Part shown: positions 9,357 through 16,925 of the stretch, one piece after another | Layout of the letters: the number at the start of each line of letters is the position of its first letter | Numbering within the stretch: position 1 is the stretch's first letter | The notes under the pieces: generated by a model | The model's database searches: none | What the model was told of the DNA's origin: nothing | The model's input: only the letters and a program-made list of their open reading frames with translations | Program-made: the position numbers and the translations under genes | NCBI RefSeq assembly: GCF_027531705.1 | Contig: NZ_JAPZSP010000036.1 | Coordinates: 1 to 57,894 of the forward strand | Length of the DNA: 57,894 nucleotides | Origin: Flavobacterium sp. | GTDB taxonomy: Bacteria; Bacteroidota; Bacteroidia; Flavobacteriales; Flavobacteriaceae | Direction of reading: 5' to 3'

Positions 9357-9523
9357 AAATTTGATGAAAATCAATTGTTTTTTTTACATTTTTTACTTCA
9401 TTTTTTACTTTAAAAATCATTTTAAGAGCTAAATATTAATCAAAAAATAGCATCTAAAACAAGTCGAAACTGAGTCATTTTTTGCAAAATTATTGCTCCA
9501 CTTTTTAATAATTTCAGTTGAAA
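9357..9523. repeat. Intergenic direct repeat, copy 1
   Basis: Runs from AAATTTGATGAAA to CAGTTGAAA. It shares the same ordered blocks with copy 2: AAATTTGATGAAAxTCAATTG, ACTTTAAAAATCATTTTAAGAG, and the best-conserved CATCTAAAACAAGTCGAAAC. No ORF on either strand. It sits between the convergent lipoprotein and Smr genes, after the terminator. Confidence 0.7.
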
Positions 9524-9575
9524 CATGAACTAAAACATAATTCATAAACCCATTTTTTTTGCATTATTCCGGTTT

Positions 9576-9765
9576 AAATTTGATGAAAGTCAATTGTTTT
9601 TTTGCCTTTTTCAAACAAAAAAATAATCTTTTTTACTTCAAATTTTTACTTTAAAAATCATTTTAAGAGTCTATTTTTAATCGAAAAACAGCATCTAAAA
9701 CAAGTCGAAACTAAGTCGTTTTTTGCAAAAATATTGACTCAAATTTTAAAAATTTTAGCTGAAAA
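9576..9765. repeat. Intergenic direct repeat, copy 2
   Basis: Second copy of the element at 9357-9523, same orientation, about 22 nt longer because of an insertion near 9605-9628. It ends close to the 3-prime end of the Smr-domain gene. The remaining bases of 9277-9782 hold nothing else I can identify. Confidence 0.7.
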
Positions 9766-9782
9766 ATTGCTTTAAAAAAACT

Positions 9783-10334
9783 CTATTTTACATTTTGCTT
9801 GATGTAAACTTCGGTTGCGCCTTGTCCGTATTTTTGAAAATTGGCTTCTTTAAAATCGATATTTGGATAACGTCCTAACATAAAATCGAGTTCCGATTTT
9901 AGAATTCCTTCACCAACACCATGTATAAAAACAATCTTCGGAATGCGATTTCTGATGGCAAATTCGATGTGTCTTTTTGCCGTTTCTGTTTGCAAAGTTA
10001 GGATGTCATAATTGCTCATTCCTCTAAAATTTTTAACCAATTTTTCAATGTGCAAATCAAATTCTGGTGGTGGGATTTCACCTTTAATTTTCTTTTCTTT
10101 TTCAAAACTTCGAGATTTTGGCTCTTCTTTTTCCTTTTTTATTTTAGTTGAATCAAAACTTCTAATTGATTGCTCTAAATTACTGGAATTGTTTATTTTA
10201 ATTAACTCATTGACAAAATATGTCATCACGAATCCGTCGCTAGTTTCTATCGTTACTTGATCTTTATCAACCGAAATCACTACTCCGTCAACTGCTTCAT
10301 CTAGCACCGAAACTTTGTCTCCTCTACTTATCAT
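9783..10334 (-). CDS. Smr-domain protein (MutS2 C-terminal-like), DUF2027 type
   Basis: A 183-residue cytoplasmic protein. The N-terminus (1-48, RGDKVSVLDEAVDGVV) looks like a small beta barrel, a charged linker follows (about 55-88), and residues about 90-180 form an Smr domain with DLH at 93-95 and the signature HGVGEGILK at 138-146. Smr domains are nicking or RNA-cleaving endonuclease modules; in MutS2 they act on recombination intermediates or stalled ribosomes. Here the domain is free-standing with no MutS core. The target is unknown. The gene stands alone, with about 235 AT-rich bases upstream in which I see no promoter or RNA. Confidence 0.85.
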   Translation of the reverse strand: MISRGDKVSVLDEAVDGVVISVDKDQVTIETSDGFVMTYFVNELIKINNSSNLEQSIRSFDSTKIKKEKEEPKSRSFEKEKKIKGEIPPPEFDLHIEKLVKNFRGMSNYDILTLQTETAKRHIEFAIRNRIPKIVFIHGVGEGILKSELDFMLGRYPNIDFKEANFQKYGQGATEVYIKQNVK

Positions 10335-10570
10335 TTTACTGTAATTTTATTAAAATTAAAAAGCTATTTTTTATCAAAATTTGAATTCATTTTAAACAAA
10401 AAAATTATTAAAATCGATTTCAAATTTTCATTTCAAAAAAATAGTTTATTCAAAAAACGTCTCTCCTATTTTTTTTAAAATTCAAAAGTAGGAAACTTAA
10501 AATTATAAAAAGTTTATTCGACAATGAATATTATTTTTTCGTAAAATTGTAATTCAAAAAAACACCCATT

Positions 10571-10861
10571 TTGGATTTAGAAAAATATATGATTCCGTGT
10601 CTGAGCAAAAAACTTTTTGGAGTGGAATGTTTGGGTTGTGGTGCACAACGATCTTTGGTTTTAATTTCCCAAGGAGAATTTGCAAAAGCGTTTCAAATGT
10701 ATCCTGCTATTTATACCACGATTTTGTTTTTTGTTTTTTTGGCTTTGCATCTTTTTCACAAATCTAGAAACTATTCTAAAATTGTAATTGGACTTGCTAT
10801 TGCAAATGCCATCATAATGGTTGTCTCTTATTTTTTCAAAACTTCAAACTATTGCTATTAA
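10571..10861 (+). CDS. DUF2752 family small membrane protein
   Basis: Ninety-six residues from a TTG at 10571; the first ATG is at 10589 (MIPCLSKK). The family signature is visible: IPCLSKKLFGVECLGCGAQR, where the usual form is C..K..FG..CPGCG..R; Pro is replaced by Leu before the GCG. Two hydrophobic helices follow (about 44-60 and 70-87). The role of the family is unknown. The next gene starts 16 nt after the stop and the two form a likely operon; the same pairing of a DUF2752 protein with a CCC-motif membrane protein is, from memory, common in Flavobacteriia. Confidence 0.8.
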   Translation: MDLEKYMIPCLSKKLFGVECLGCGAQRSLVLISQGEFAKAFQMYPAIYTTILFFVFLALHLFHKSRNYSKIVIGLAIANAIIMVVSYFFKTSNYCY

Positions 10862-10877
10862 TTTTTTAAATCAAATC

Positions 10878-11210
10878 ATGGAAAATCAAAAATTGCCAAA
10901 CGCAACTACTGTCTTAATCTTGGCATTACTTTCAATTATGACATGTTGGCTTCTAGTTGGATTAATTTTCGCTGTTGCTGCAATTTATATTTCTAAAGGT
11001 GACTTAAAACTTTACCATGAAAATCCTAAACGTTATGATAATTATCAAACTTTGTTAATTGGAAGAGTTTTGACTGGAATAGGAATTTTTATAAATATCT
11101 TTTATTTAGTCTTTGTAATTTATGTTTATACAGTAATCGGTTTTGAAAACTTAGATTCGTTCAATAAAAACATTGAAGCCAAAAAAGAATATATTGAAGA
11201 ACATCGCTAG
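10878..11210 (+). CDS. Small membrane protein related to the CCC-motif family
   Basis: About 110 residues from ATG 10878; an upstream in-frame ATG at 10821 lies inside the previous gene and gives an unlikely leader. The sequence begins MENQKLPNATTVLILALLSI, then TCW where relatives usually carry three cysteines, a hydrophobic helix, a GDLKLYHENP loop and a second helix (GRVLTGIGIFINIFYLVF). It ends in a charged helix. The degenerate CCC motif (only one Cys kept) is the odd point. Function unknown. Confidence 0.75.
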   Translation: MENQKLPNATTVLILALLSIMTCWLLVGLIFAVAAIYISKGDLKLYHENPKRYDNYQTLLIGRVLTGIGIFINIFYLVFVIYVYTVIGFENLDSFNKNIEAKKEYIEEHR

Positions 11211-11219
11211 TCATTAAAA

Positions 11220-11254
11220 CAAAAAAAATCTGCTCGAATAAAGCAGATTTTTTT
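11220..11254. terminator. Bidirectional terminator between convergent genes
   Basis: AAATCTGCT (11226-11234) pairs with AGCAGATTT (11242-11250). An A-run precedes it and a T-run follows it, so it can end transcription from both the small membrane operon (+) and ornithine aminotransferase (-). Confidence 0.85.
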
Positions 11255-11272
11255 ATCTATGAAATTGAAATT

Positions 11273-12553
11273 TTATTTTTCAAATTGTTTCAGCGTATTT
11301 ATAATAATCGAAACACAATCTAACAATTGCTCATCGTTCATTACCAACGGCGGAGCGAAACGAATAATGTTGCCGTGGGTTGGTTTAGCCAACAAACCAT
11401 TATCTCTCAAAGCAAGGCAAATATTCCATGCTGTATCGCTTTCTTCGGTATCGTTGATTACAACTGCGTTTAGCAAACCTTTTCCACGAACTAAAGTTGC
11501 AATAGTTGAGGTTTGGATGTACTCGTTTAGTTTTTCTCTGAATATTTTACCTAATCTTCTGGCGTTTTGAGCTAAATTTTCTTCCTCAACTACTTCTAAA
11601 GCAGCAATAGCAACCGCACCTGCAATAGGATTGCCTCCAAAAGTTGAACCATGTTGACCTGGTTTGATAACATTCATAATATGATCATTAGCCAATACTG
11701 CTGAAACAGGATAGGCACCACCTGACAAAGCTTTACCAAGAATTAAAATATCTGGAGTAACATAAGTTACTTGTTTTTCGCAAGCATTTTCACAAGTGCA
11801 ATTACCGCAAACTGCCAATATTGAACCTGTTCTTGCAATTCCGGTTTGAACCTCATCAGCAATAAACAAAACGTTGTTGGCTGCACAAAGTGCTTTAGCT
11901 TTTACCAAATAATCTTCTGCTGGTGTATAAACTCCTGCTTCACCTTGAATAGGTTCAACAAGGAAGCCAGCTATGTTTTTAGACGATTTAAGTGCGTTTT
12001 CCAATGCATCTATGTCGTCGTAAGGAATTTTGATAAATCCTGCTGTATAAGGTCCAAAATTCTTTCTAGCATTTTCATCATTTGAAAAAGAAATAATGGT
12101 AGTTGTTCTTCCGTGGAAATTTCCGTCACAAACGATTATTTGTGCTTCGTTTTCATTAATTCCTTTTTTCTCATACGCCCATTTTCTACAAAGTTTTAAA
12201 GCTGTTTCTACCGCTTCTGCGCCAGTATTCATTGGAAGCACTTTATCAAATCCGAAATATTTTGTGATATATTCTTCGTAAACACCTAATTTATCGTTGT
12301 AAAAAGCACGAGAAGTCAATGTTAATGTCTGCGCTTGATTAACCATTGCTCCAATAATTTTTGGATGACAATGTCCTTGATTTACTGCAGAATAAGCCGA
12401 AAGAAAATCGTAATATCTTTTTCCTTCAACATCCCAAACATAAACACCTTCACCCCTACTCAAAACAACTGGTAGTGGATGATAATTGTGAGCTCCGTAT
12501 TTATCTTCTAATGCAATAGCATCTACTGAACTCATTTTTTCTAAAACTGACAT
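11273..12553 (-). CDS. rocD: Ornithine--oxo-acid aminotransferase
   Basis: Class III PLP aminotransferase that interconverts ornithine and glutamate semialdehyde in arginine/proline metabolism. Start chosen at 12553 ([20 protein letters not shown]); an ATG at 12583 in the same frame adds ten residues. From the 12553 start: [19 protein letters not shown] near the N-terminus, [13 protein letters not shown] (109-121), GNFHGRT (144-150), [11 protein letters not shown] (233-243), PLP lysine Lys274 (LGKALSGG) and [11 protein letters not shown]. Unusual: a cysteine cluster [10 protein letters not shown] (Cys249, 252, 254, 258) just before the PLP lysine segment, in a place usually occupied by a short loop. 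A short ORF lies directly upstream. Confidence 0.93.
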   Translation of the reverse strand: MSVLEKMSSVDAIALEDKYGAHNYHPLPVVLSRGEGVYVWDVEGKRYYDFLSAYSAVNQGHCHPKIIGAMVNQAQTLTLTSRAFYNDKLGVYEEYITKYFGFDKVLPMNTGAEAVETALKLCRKWAYEKKGINENEAQIIVCDGNFHGRTTTIISFSNDENARKNFGPYTAGFIKIPYDDIDALENALKSSKNIAGFLVEPIQGEAGVYTPAEDYLVKAKALCAANNVLFIADEVQTGIARTGSILAVCGNCTCENACEKQVTYVTPDILILGKALSGGAYPVSAVLANDHIMNVIKPGQHGSTFGGNPIAGAVAIAALEVVEEENLAQNARRLGKIFREKLNEYIQTSTIATLVRGKGLLNAVVINDTEESDTAWNICLALRDNGLLAKPTHGNIIRFAPPLVMNDEQLLDCVSIIINTLKQFEK

Positions 12554-12586
12554 AATTTTTTCTTTTTTACCCAAACTCGTCATGGG

Positions 12587-12631
12587 CTATTTTAAAATAT
12601 CAATTCCTTCTTGTGGAGAGAAATCATCCAT
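12587..12631 (-). CDS. Possible 14-residue leader peptide upstream of rocD
   Basis: ATG GAT GAT ... TAG encodes MDDFSPQEGIDILK and ends 3 nt before the upstream in-frame ATG of rocD (12583). A TACCTTTG promoter-like motif ends 7 nt before its ATG, so its mRNA would be nearly leaderless. It has no arginine or proline run that would point to attenuation; a chance ORF is possible. Confidence 0.25.
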   Translation of the reverse strand: MDDFSPQEGIDILK

Positions 12632-12638
12632 AATTTTA

Positions 12639-12646
12639 CAAAGGTA
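12639..12646 (-). promoter_or_regulatory. -7 promoter motif TACCTTTG for rocD
   Basis: Minus-strand match to TAnnTTTG, 85 nt before the chosen rocD start and 7 nt before the short leader ORF. Confidence 0.45.
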
Positions 12647-12650
12647 AAAT

Positions 12651-12740
12651 TTTAGTTTAAAAGTTTAGATGTTTAAGAGTTTAATATTGTTACTAACAAA
12701 CAACTTTAAACCAAATTAAACAAATTTAAACAAACTAAAC
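12651..12740. repeat. Long imperfect palindrome of TTTAAAC units, copy 1
   Basis: The left arm is built of GTTTAA/AGTTTA units, the right arm of their complement (TTAAACCAAATTAAACAA, TTTAAACAAACTAAAC). It can fold as one long AT hairpin. It shares AACTTTAAACCAAATTAAACAA-like blocks with copy 2 on the other side of the DUF1003 gene. Confidence 0.6.
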
Positions 12741-13441
12741 TATTTTTTAATTCTTTCTAAAATATCATTCATCATTTCTATTTGCACTTTTTGAATCTCT
12801 ATCAATTCTTGTTGTTGATGCATGATTAAATGATCTAATTTTTCATCGAGCATTCTGATTTCTAACTCTGATTTTAGGTTAATCATATAATCTTTTTTGG
12901 CTCTTTCGCGGTCTTTTTCTTCTTGACGGTTTTGGCTCATCATGATGACAGGAGCTTGTAATGCAGCAATACATGATAAAATCAAATTGAGTAAAATAAA
13001 TGGGTATGGATCAAAACCTTTGTTGAGTAGTAAAAAAACGTTAGAACCAATCCAAATGGTGATAAAGACGAAAAACGAAATGATAAACGTCCAACTTCCT
13101 CCGAATGACGCTACTTTATCGGCAATTACTTGTCCGAAAGTTCTGTTGTCAACCTCATCTTCAATTTTGTTTACAAAGGATTTATCATCAGAAAGCGATT
13201 CTATAATATTTTTATGTAAATCATTTAACTCGCCAACTTCAGTTTCCAAAAATTTGGAAATATATTTTTCACGGTAAATATTTAATTCGCTATCAGAAAT
13301 ATACTGATTGACATCAAAAGTTGGATATTCTTCTATGATAAGATTCAGAATTGGAATACGAATCGATTTTCCCGATACTTTTTCTTTCTCTAAAAATTCT
13401 ACTCCTGAAATAGCTGATTTGAATGTGACTTTTGAGTTCAT
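12740..13441 (-). CDS. DUF1003 family membrane protein
   Basis: A 233-residue protein with a soluble N-terminal part (1-110), two membrane helices (about 117-138 and 145-163) and a long C-terminal coiled coil (about 170-230). The conserved block at the second helix, FDPYPFILLNLILSCIAALQ followed by APVIMMSQNRQ, is diagnostic of DUF1003. Function of the family is unknown. The gene is bordered on both sides by related long palindromes and has no visible operon partner. Confidence 0.88.
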   Translation of the reverse strand: MNSKVTFKSAISGVEFLEKEKVSGKSIRIPILNLIIEEYPTFDVNQYISDSELNIYREKYISKFLETEVGELNDLHKNIIESLSDDKSFVNKIEDEVDNRTFGQVIADKVASFGGSWTFIISFFVFITIWIGSNVFLLLNKGFDPYPFILLNLILSCIAALQAPVIMMSQNRQEEKDRERAKKDYMINLKSELEIRMLDEKLDHLIMHQQQELIEIQKVQIEMMNDILERIKK

Positions 13442-13446
13442 TTGAA

Positions 13447-13544
13447 GGGTTTATAAGTTTAAAGGTTTAAAAGTTTAAGAGTTAACTAAGAAATCCTTAA
13501 TTACAAAGTTAAACCAAATTAAACAACTTTAAACCTTTAAACTA
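13447..13544. repeat. Long imperfect palindrome of TTTAAAC units, copy 2
   Basis: Left arm GTTTAAAGGTTTAAAAGTTT (from about 13457) pairs with the right arm AACTTTAAACCTTTAAAC (ending about 13543). Same architecture and shared blocks as 12651-12740. Confidence 0.6.
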
Positions 13545-14093
13545 TTAAACTTCCTCTTCAAACATTTCAAGCAACTTGTTTACAGTATTCCAATTTCGCA
13601 TAGTTGCGGTTACGTTTAGTTTTTTCTCTATGTATTTTTGGTCTAATCGGGTTTTTCCTGCGCCGATATCGTATTTTATGAAGATTCTGTTGCCGTCTAT
13701 TACTGCTTCGTCGGGTTTGAATTGGCTTATTTTTAGTTCGTTTATGGCAGAACTTGGCAATTCTTTTGAAATGAAAGCTACATATAATTTCTTGGTATCA
13801 ACTTCTTTTTGCTTTAGAAACGGATTGTTTTTAAAACACAACTCCAAATCATTTTTGCCAATTACAATTACTGGAACTTCGTGTCCAAAACTTTTGTAAA
13901 TCTCTTGTTTGATGGTAAATCCTACCGTAACAGGTATTTCTTCATCTGTTTCAACAAACACATTGCCTGATTGTATGTAAGTAACCACATTAGTAAACCC
14001 AATGGCTTCTAACGTAGTTTTTAATGCTTCCATTTTTATCATGTTGTGTCCTGAGACGTTGATGCCGCGAAGTAGTGCTAGGTGTTTAGTCAT
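13545..14093 (-). CDS. DUF1697 family protein
   Basis: A 182-residue cytoplasmic protein opening with LALLRGINVSGHNMIKMEAL and then VTYIQSGNVFVET, the two strongest signatures of DUF1697. The C-terminus has IGAGKTRLDQKYIEKKLNV and TMRNWNTVNKL, also typical. No catalytic role is established for the family that I know of. Transcribed alone; the stop codon touches the palindrome repeat. Confidence 0.9.
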   Translation of the reverse strand: MTKHLALLRGINVSGHNMIKMEALKTTLEAIGFTNVVTYIQSGNVFVETDEEIPVTVGFTIKQEIYKSFGHEVPVIVIGKNDLELCFKNNPFLKQKEVDTKKLYVAFISKELPSSAINELKISQFKPDEAVIDGNRIFIKYDIGAGKTRLDQKYIEKKLNVTATMRNWNTVNKLLEMFEEEV

Positions 14094-14185
14094 AGTTACA
14101 AAATTATCAATATTATTAACCCATATGGAATAATTGCAAAATTACAGAAAGCAAACTACAAGTTCTTATCAATTACATTTTATTA

Positions 14186-14198
14186 ATCCCGTAGGGAT
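14186..14198. repeat. REP-like palindrome, outer left
   Basis: ATCCCGTAGGGAT: five-base arms around GTA. First of four related palindromes framing the transposase gene. Confidence 0.7.
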
Positions 14199-14235
14199 AA
14201 AATTTGGGTAACGAAAATAACTTCCTCAAGAAAAA

Positions 14236-14248
14236 ATCCCGTAGGGAT
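14236..14248. repeat. REP-like palindrome, inner left
   Basis: ATCCCGTAGGGAT, identical to the outer left copy, ending 5 nt from the transposase stop codon. Confidence 0.7.
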
Positions 14249-14253
14249 GATAT

Positions 14254-14715
14254 TTAAATTGGCTCTTTAAAAATATAACGTTCATCGAATTCTATTTCGA
14301 ATACTTTCAAAAATTTCAGATATTCGTCTCTAAATGATTCTTTTTTATGATGATTCTCTTGATTTTGAATATATTCTATAACATTTTCAACATGTGATTT
14401 AGAATAAGAAAAAGCTCCATATCCTTCTTGCCATTCAAATTTTACTTTTAAAAACTTCTTTTCATTTATCCATTTGGAAGAACTGCCTTTAATATCTTGT
14501 AATAAATCAGAAATTGATTGTGTTGGTCGCATGCCAATAAAAATATGCAAATGATCAGGCATTCCGTTAATAGCTAATAATTTATGATTATTTGCTTTAA
14601 TAATACCTGAAATATATTGATATAACTCCTCTTTGAACGATGCGTGAATTAGTCCGTTTCGATATTTTACTGCGAAAACAAATTGAATGTGAATTTGTGT
14701 GTAGGTATTTGCCAT
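14254..14715 (-). CDS. IS200-like (REP-associated type) Y1 transposase
   Basis: A 153-residue HUH single-strand transposase. The HUH pair is His55/His57 in GMPDHLHIFIG and the catalytic tyrosine is Tyr115 in VENVIEYIQNQENHH, with Gln119 four residues on. The tail KFLKVFEIEFDERYIFK is typical of the small Bacteroidota proteins of this type. No tnpB accompanies it. Two copies of a short palindrome lie on each side in mirror orientation, which fits a REP-associated (RAYT) transposase or a minimal IS200 with palindromic ends. Full length with all catalytic residues, so possibly active. Confidence 0.9.
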   Translation of the reverse strand: MANTYTQIHIQFVFAVKYRNGLIHASFKEELYQYISGIIKANNHKLLAINGMPDHLHIFIGMRPTQSISDLLQDIKGSSSKWINEKKFLKVKFEWQEGYGAFSYSKSHVENVIEYIQNQENHHKKESFRDEYLKFLKVFEIEFDERYIFKEPI

Positions 14716-14725
14716 ATTTAATATC

Positions 14726-14738
14726 GTCCCTACGGGAC
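14726..14738. repeat. REP-like palindrome, inner right
   Basis: GTCCCTACGGGAC, loop TAC: the reverse-complement orientation of the left copies. It lies 10 nt upstream of the transposase start codon and may overlap its promoter. Confidence 0.7.
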
Positions 14739-14771
14739 TTTGTCTACTCTTGAATTTTTTTACCAGAATTT

Positions 14772-14787
14772 AATCCCTAACGGGATT
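14772..14787. repeat. REP-like palindrome, outer right
   Basis: AATCCCTAACGGGATT, same core with a one-base longer loop, in the same orientation as the inner right copy. Confidence 0.65.
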
Positions 14788-14919
14788 TATTGAATTGCTA
14801 AATTAAAAAAAATACATTGTTGTTTTAAATTTTAGATATTAATCATGAAACTAACTATCATAAAAACATAAAATAAATAAAATTTTCCTAAACCCAATCC
14901 AAAAAACAAACCAATACAT

Positions 14920-14927
14920 TATTTTTG
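14920..14927 (+). promoter_or_regulatory. -7 promoter motif TATTTTTG 4 nt before the rlmD start
   Basis: Matches TAnnTTTG and ends only 4 nt before ATG 14932, so the transcript would begin at or next to the start codon (leaderless). Confidence 0.5.
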
Positions 14928-14931
14928 CCTC

Positions 14932-16347
14932 ATGGGAAAAAAGAAGACAGACAGAATTATATTTGAAAACGTTACCGTGCTTGATGCTGGTGCCAAAGGT
15001 GTTTCGGTAGCCAAAGCTCCTGAAGGACAAGTAATATTTATACCTAACGTTGTGCCGGGCGATGTGGTGGATGTGCAAACGTTCAAGAAACGTAAATCTT
15101 ATTTTGAAGGAAAAGCAATAAAATTTCACTCCTTTTCAGAAAATCGTATCGAACCAGTTTGTGAGCATTTTGGTGCTTGTGGCGGTTGCAAATGGCAAAA
15201 CATGAAGTATGAACAACAATTGTTTTACAAAAATAACGAAGTCTTCAATAACCTAAAACGCATTGGAAAAATCGATTTACCTGAATTTGAACCCATTTTA
15301 GGTTCGGAAAAACAATTTTTCTACAGAAACAAAATGGAATTCGGATTTTCAGACACGCGTTGGTTGACCGAAAGTCAAATTCAATCGAGTGAGGAAAATT
15401 TGAGCAAGAAAAATGCTTTAGGTTTTCACGTTCCGAAAATGTGGGACAAAATTCTAGACATTGAAAAATGTTGGTTGCAAGAAGATCCATCGAACGATAT
15501 TAGAAATTCGATAAAAGAATTTGCCGATAAAAACGGAATGACGTTCTTCAATGCAAGAAATCAAGAAGGTTTGTTACGAACGTTAATGATTAGAACCGCT
15601 TCAACTGGCGAAATTATGGTTTTGATTCAATTTTTTGAAAATGACAAAGCCAGTCGTGAGTTGATGATGGATTTTATTCACGAGAAATTCCCACAAATTA
15701 CTTCGTTGCAATATGTAATCAATAGCAAAGCTAACGACACACTTTACGACCAAGACATCAAACTATACAAAGGAAGAGATTACATTTTGGAAGAAATGGA
15801 AGGTTTGAAATTTAGTATCAACGCTAAATCATTCTACCAAACCAATTCTGACCAAGCGTATGAATTATATAAAATCACAAGAGATTTCGCTGGTTTAACT
15901 GGAAACGAAGTAGTTTATGATTTATATACCGGAACTGGAACTATTGCACAATTTGTTTCTAAAAAAGCAAAAAAAGTAATTGGTGTTGAAGCCGTTCCAG
16001 AGGCGATTGCAGATGCTAAAGAAAACGCCAAACGTAATGAAATTACGAATTGTGAGTTTTATGTTGGCGATATGAAAAACGTATTCAATGACGATTTTAT
16101 TTCGCAACACGGAAAGCCTGATGTAATCATCACCGATCCACCAAGAGACGGAATGCATAAAGATGTTGTGGAAATGTTATTAAAAACTGGTGCTCCGAAA
16201 ATTGTTTACGTAAGTTGTAATTCTGCAACGCAAGCAAGAGATTTGGCTTTGATGGACGAAATGTATAAAGTTACTCGTGTGCGACCTGTGGATATGTTTC
16301 CGCAAACGCATCATGTGGAAAATGTTGTACTTTTGGAGAAGAAATAG
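14932..16347 (+). CDS. rlmD: 23S rRNA (uracil-C5)-methyltransferase RlmD-like (TrmA/RumA family)
   Basis: A 471-residue RNA methyltransferase predicted to methylate C5 of a uridine in 23S rRNA. Domains in order: TRAM (about 8-68), Fe-S cluster cysteines Cys77, Cys83, Cys86 and Cys180 (the CX5CX2C...C pattern), central RNA-binding region, and a Rossmann methyltransferase with YDLYTGTGT (329-337), TDPPRDG (401-407) and catalytic Cys429 (YVSCNS). All expected residues are present. The family contains both RlmD and TrmA-like members; the Fe-S cluster favours RlmD. The next gene starts 50 nt downstream. Confidence 0.9.
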   Translation: MGKKKTDRIIFENVTVLDAGAKGVSVAKAPEGQVIFIPNVVPGDVVDVQTFKKRKSYFEGKAIKFHSFSENRIEPVCEHFGACGGCKWQNMKYEQQLFYKNNEVFNNLKRIGKIDLPEFEPILGSEKQFFYRNKMEFGFSDTRWLTESQIQSSEENLSKKNALGFHVPKMWDKILDIEKCWLQEDPSNDIRNSIKEFADKNGMTFFNARNQEGLLRTLMIRTASTGEIMVLIQFFENDKASRELMMDFIHEKFPQITSLQYVINSKANDTLYDQDIKLYKGRDYILEEMEGLKFSINAKSFYQTNSDQAYELYKITRDFAGLTGNEVVYDLYTGTGTIAQFVSKKAKKVIGVEAVPEAIADAKENAKRNEITNCEFYVGDMKNVFNDDFISQHGKPDVIITDPPRDGMHKDVVEMLLKTGAPKIVYVSCNSATQARDLALMDEMYKVTRVRPVDMFPQTHHVENVVLLEKK

Positions 16348-16358
16348 TTTTCAGTGTT

Positions 16359-16375
16359 CAGTCGCAGTATTCAGT
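16359..16375. repeat. CAGTCGCAGTATTCAGT intergenic repeat
   Basis: The same 17-mer occurs with one change at 24852-24868. Lies between rlmD and the DUF6452 gene. Confidence 0.5.
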
Positions 16376-16397
16376 TATTTAGTTTGAAGTTAAGTTT

Positions 16398-16925
16398 ATG
16401 AAAAAGATATTTTTGTTATTGGTTCTGTTTTCACTTTTAGGTTGTGAGAAAGATGATATTTGCGATGAGAATACAGCTACTACTCCACTTTTGGTAATTG
16501 GTTTTTACAGTGAAGACAATCCTTCAGTAGCGTTAAGTGTTGCTAATTTGACTATTCAAGCGGAAGGTGTTTCTGAACCTATTATTTTTAATGCTGGTGG
16601 TACTGCTACAACCAAATATTATTTTAATGGTAATCAAGTAAAAATTCCGTTGCGAATTAACGAACCTAAAACTAAATATAAGTTAACAATAAATAGCGGT
16701 TCGGATGAATTTAAAAACACAGATAATTTAGAGTTCAATTACGAAACCAAAAGTGTTTATGTATCTAGAGCATGTGGTTTTAAAACAACTTTCACACTTA
16801 ATCCAACTAATGGTGTTATTAAAACCGACAGCGATATACCAGAATTTTTCTGGATTAAAGATTATGAAGCACTAACAACTAACATTGAAAATCCAAATGA
16901 AGTACATCTTAAAATACTACTTTAG
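16398..16925 (+). CDS. DUF6452 family lipoprotein
   Basis: A 175-residue lipoprotein. The signal peptide MKKIFLLLVLFSLLGC ends in a lipobox cysteine at 16, followed by EKDD and DICDE. The mature part is beta-rich with a late conserved-looking RACGFKTTF (residues 129-137). It matches the DUF6452 pattern as I remember it from Flavobacteriia, where it precedes a DUF6048 protein exactly as here. Its last 29 nt overlap the next gene, so the two are translated together. Role unknown, envelope location expected. Confidence 0.8.
   Translation: MKKIFLLLVLFSLLGCEKDDICDENTATTPLLVIGFYSEDNPSVALSVANLTIQAEGVSEPIIFNAGGTATTKYYFNGNQVKIPLRINEPKTKYKLTINSGSDEFKNTDNLEFNYETKSVYVSRACGFKTTFTLNPTNGVIKTDSDIPEFFWIKDYEALTTNIENPNEVHLKILL

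Noticed and set aside
10335..10570. Possible RNA or gene in the spacer upstream of the Smr gene
   Set aside because: Only AT-rich low-complexity sequence; no stable hairpin, tRNA or ORF found.
14186..14787. Complete IS605-type element with tnpB
   Set aside because: No tnpB or guide-RNA-like gene beside the transposase; only rlmD and a DUF1697 gene flank it.
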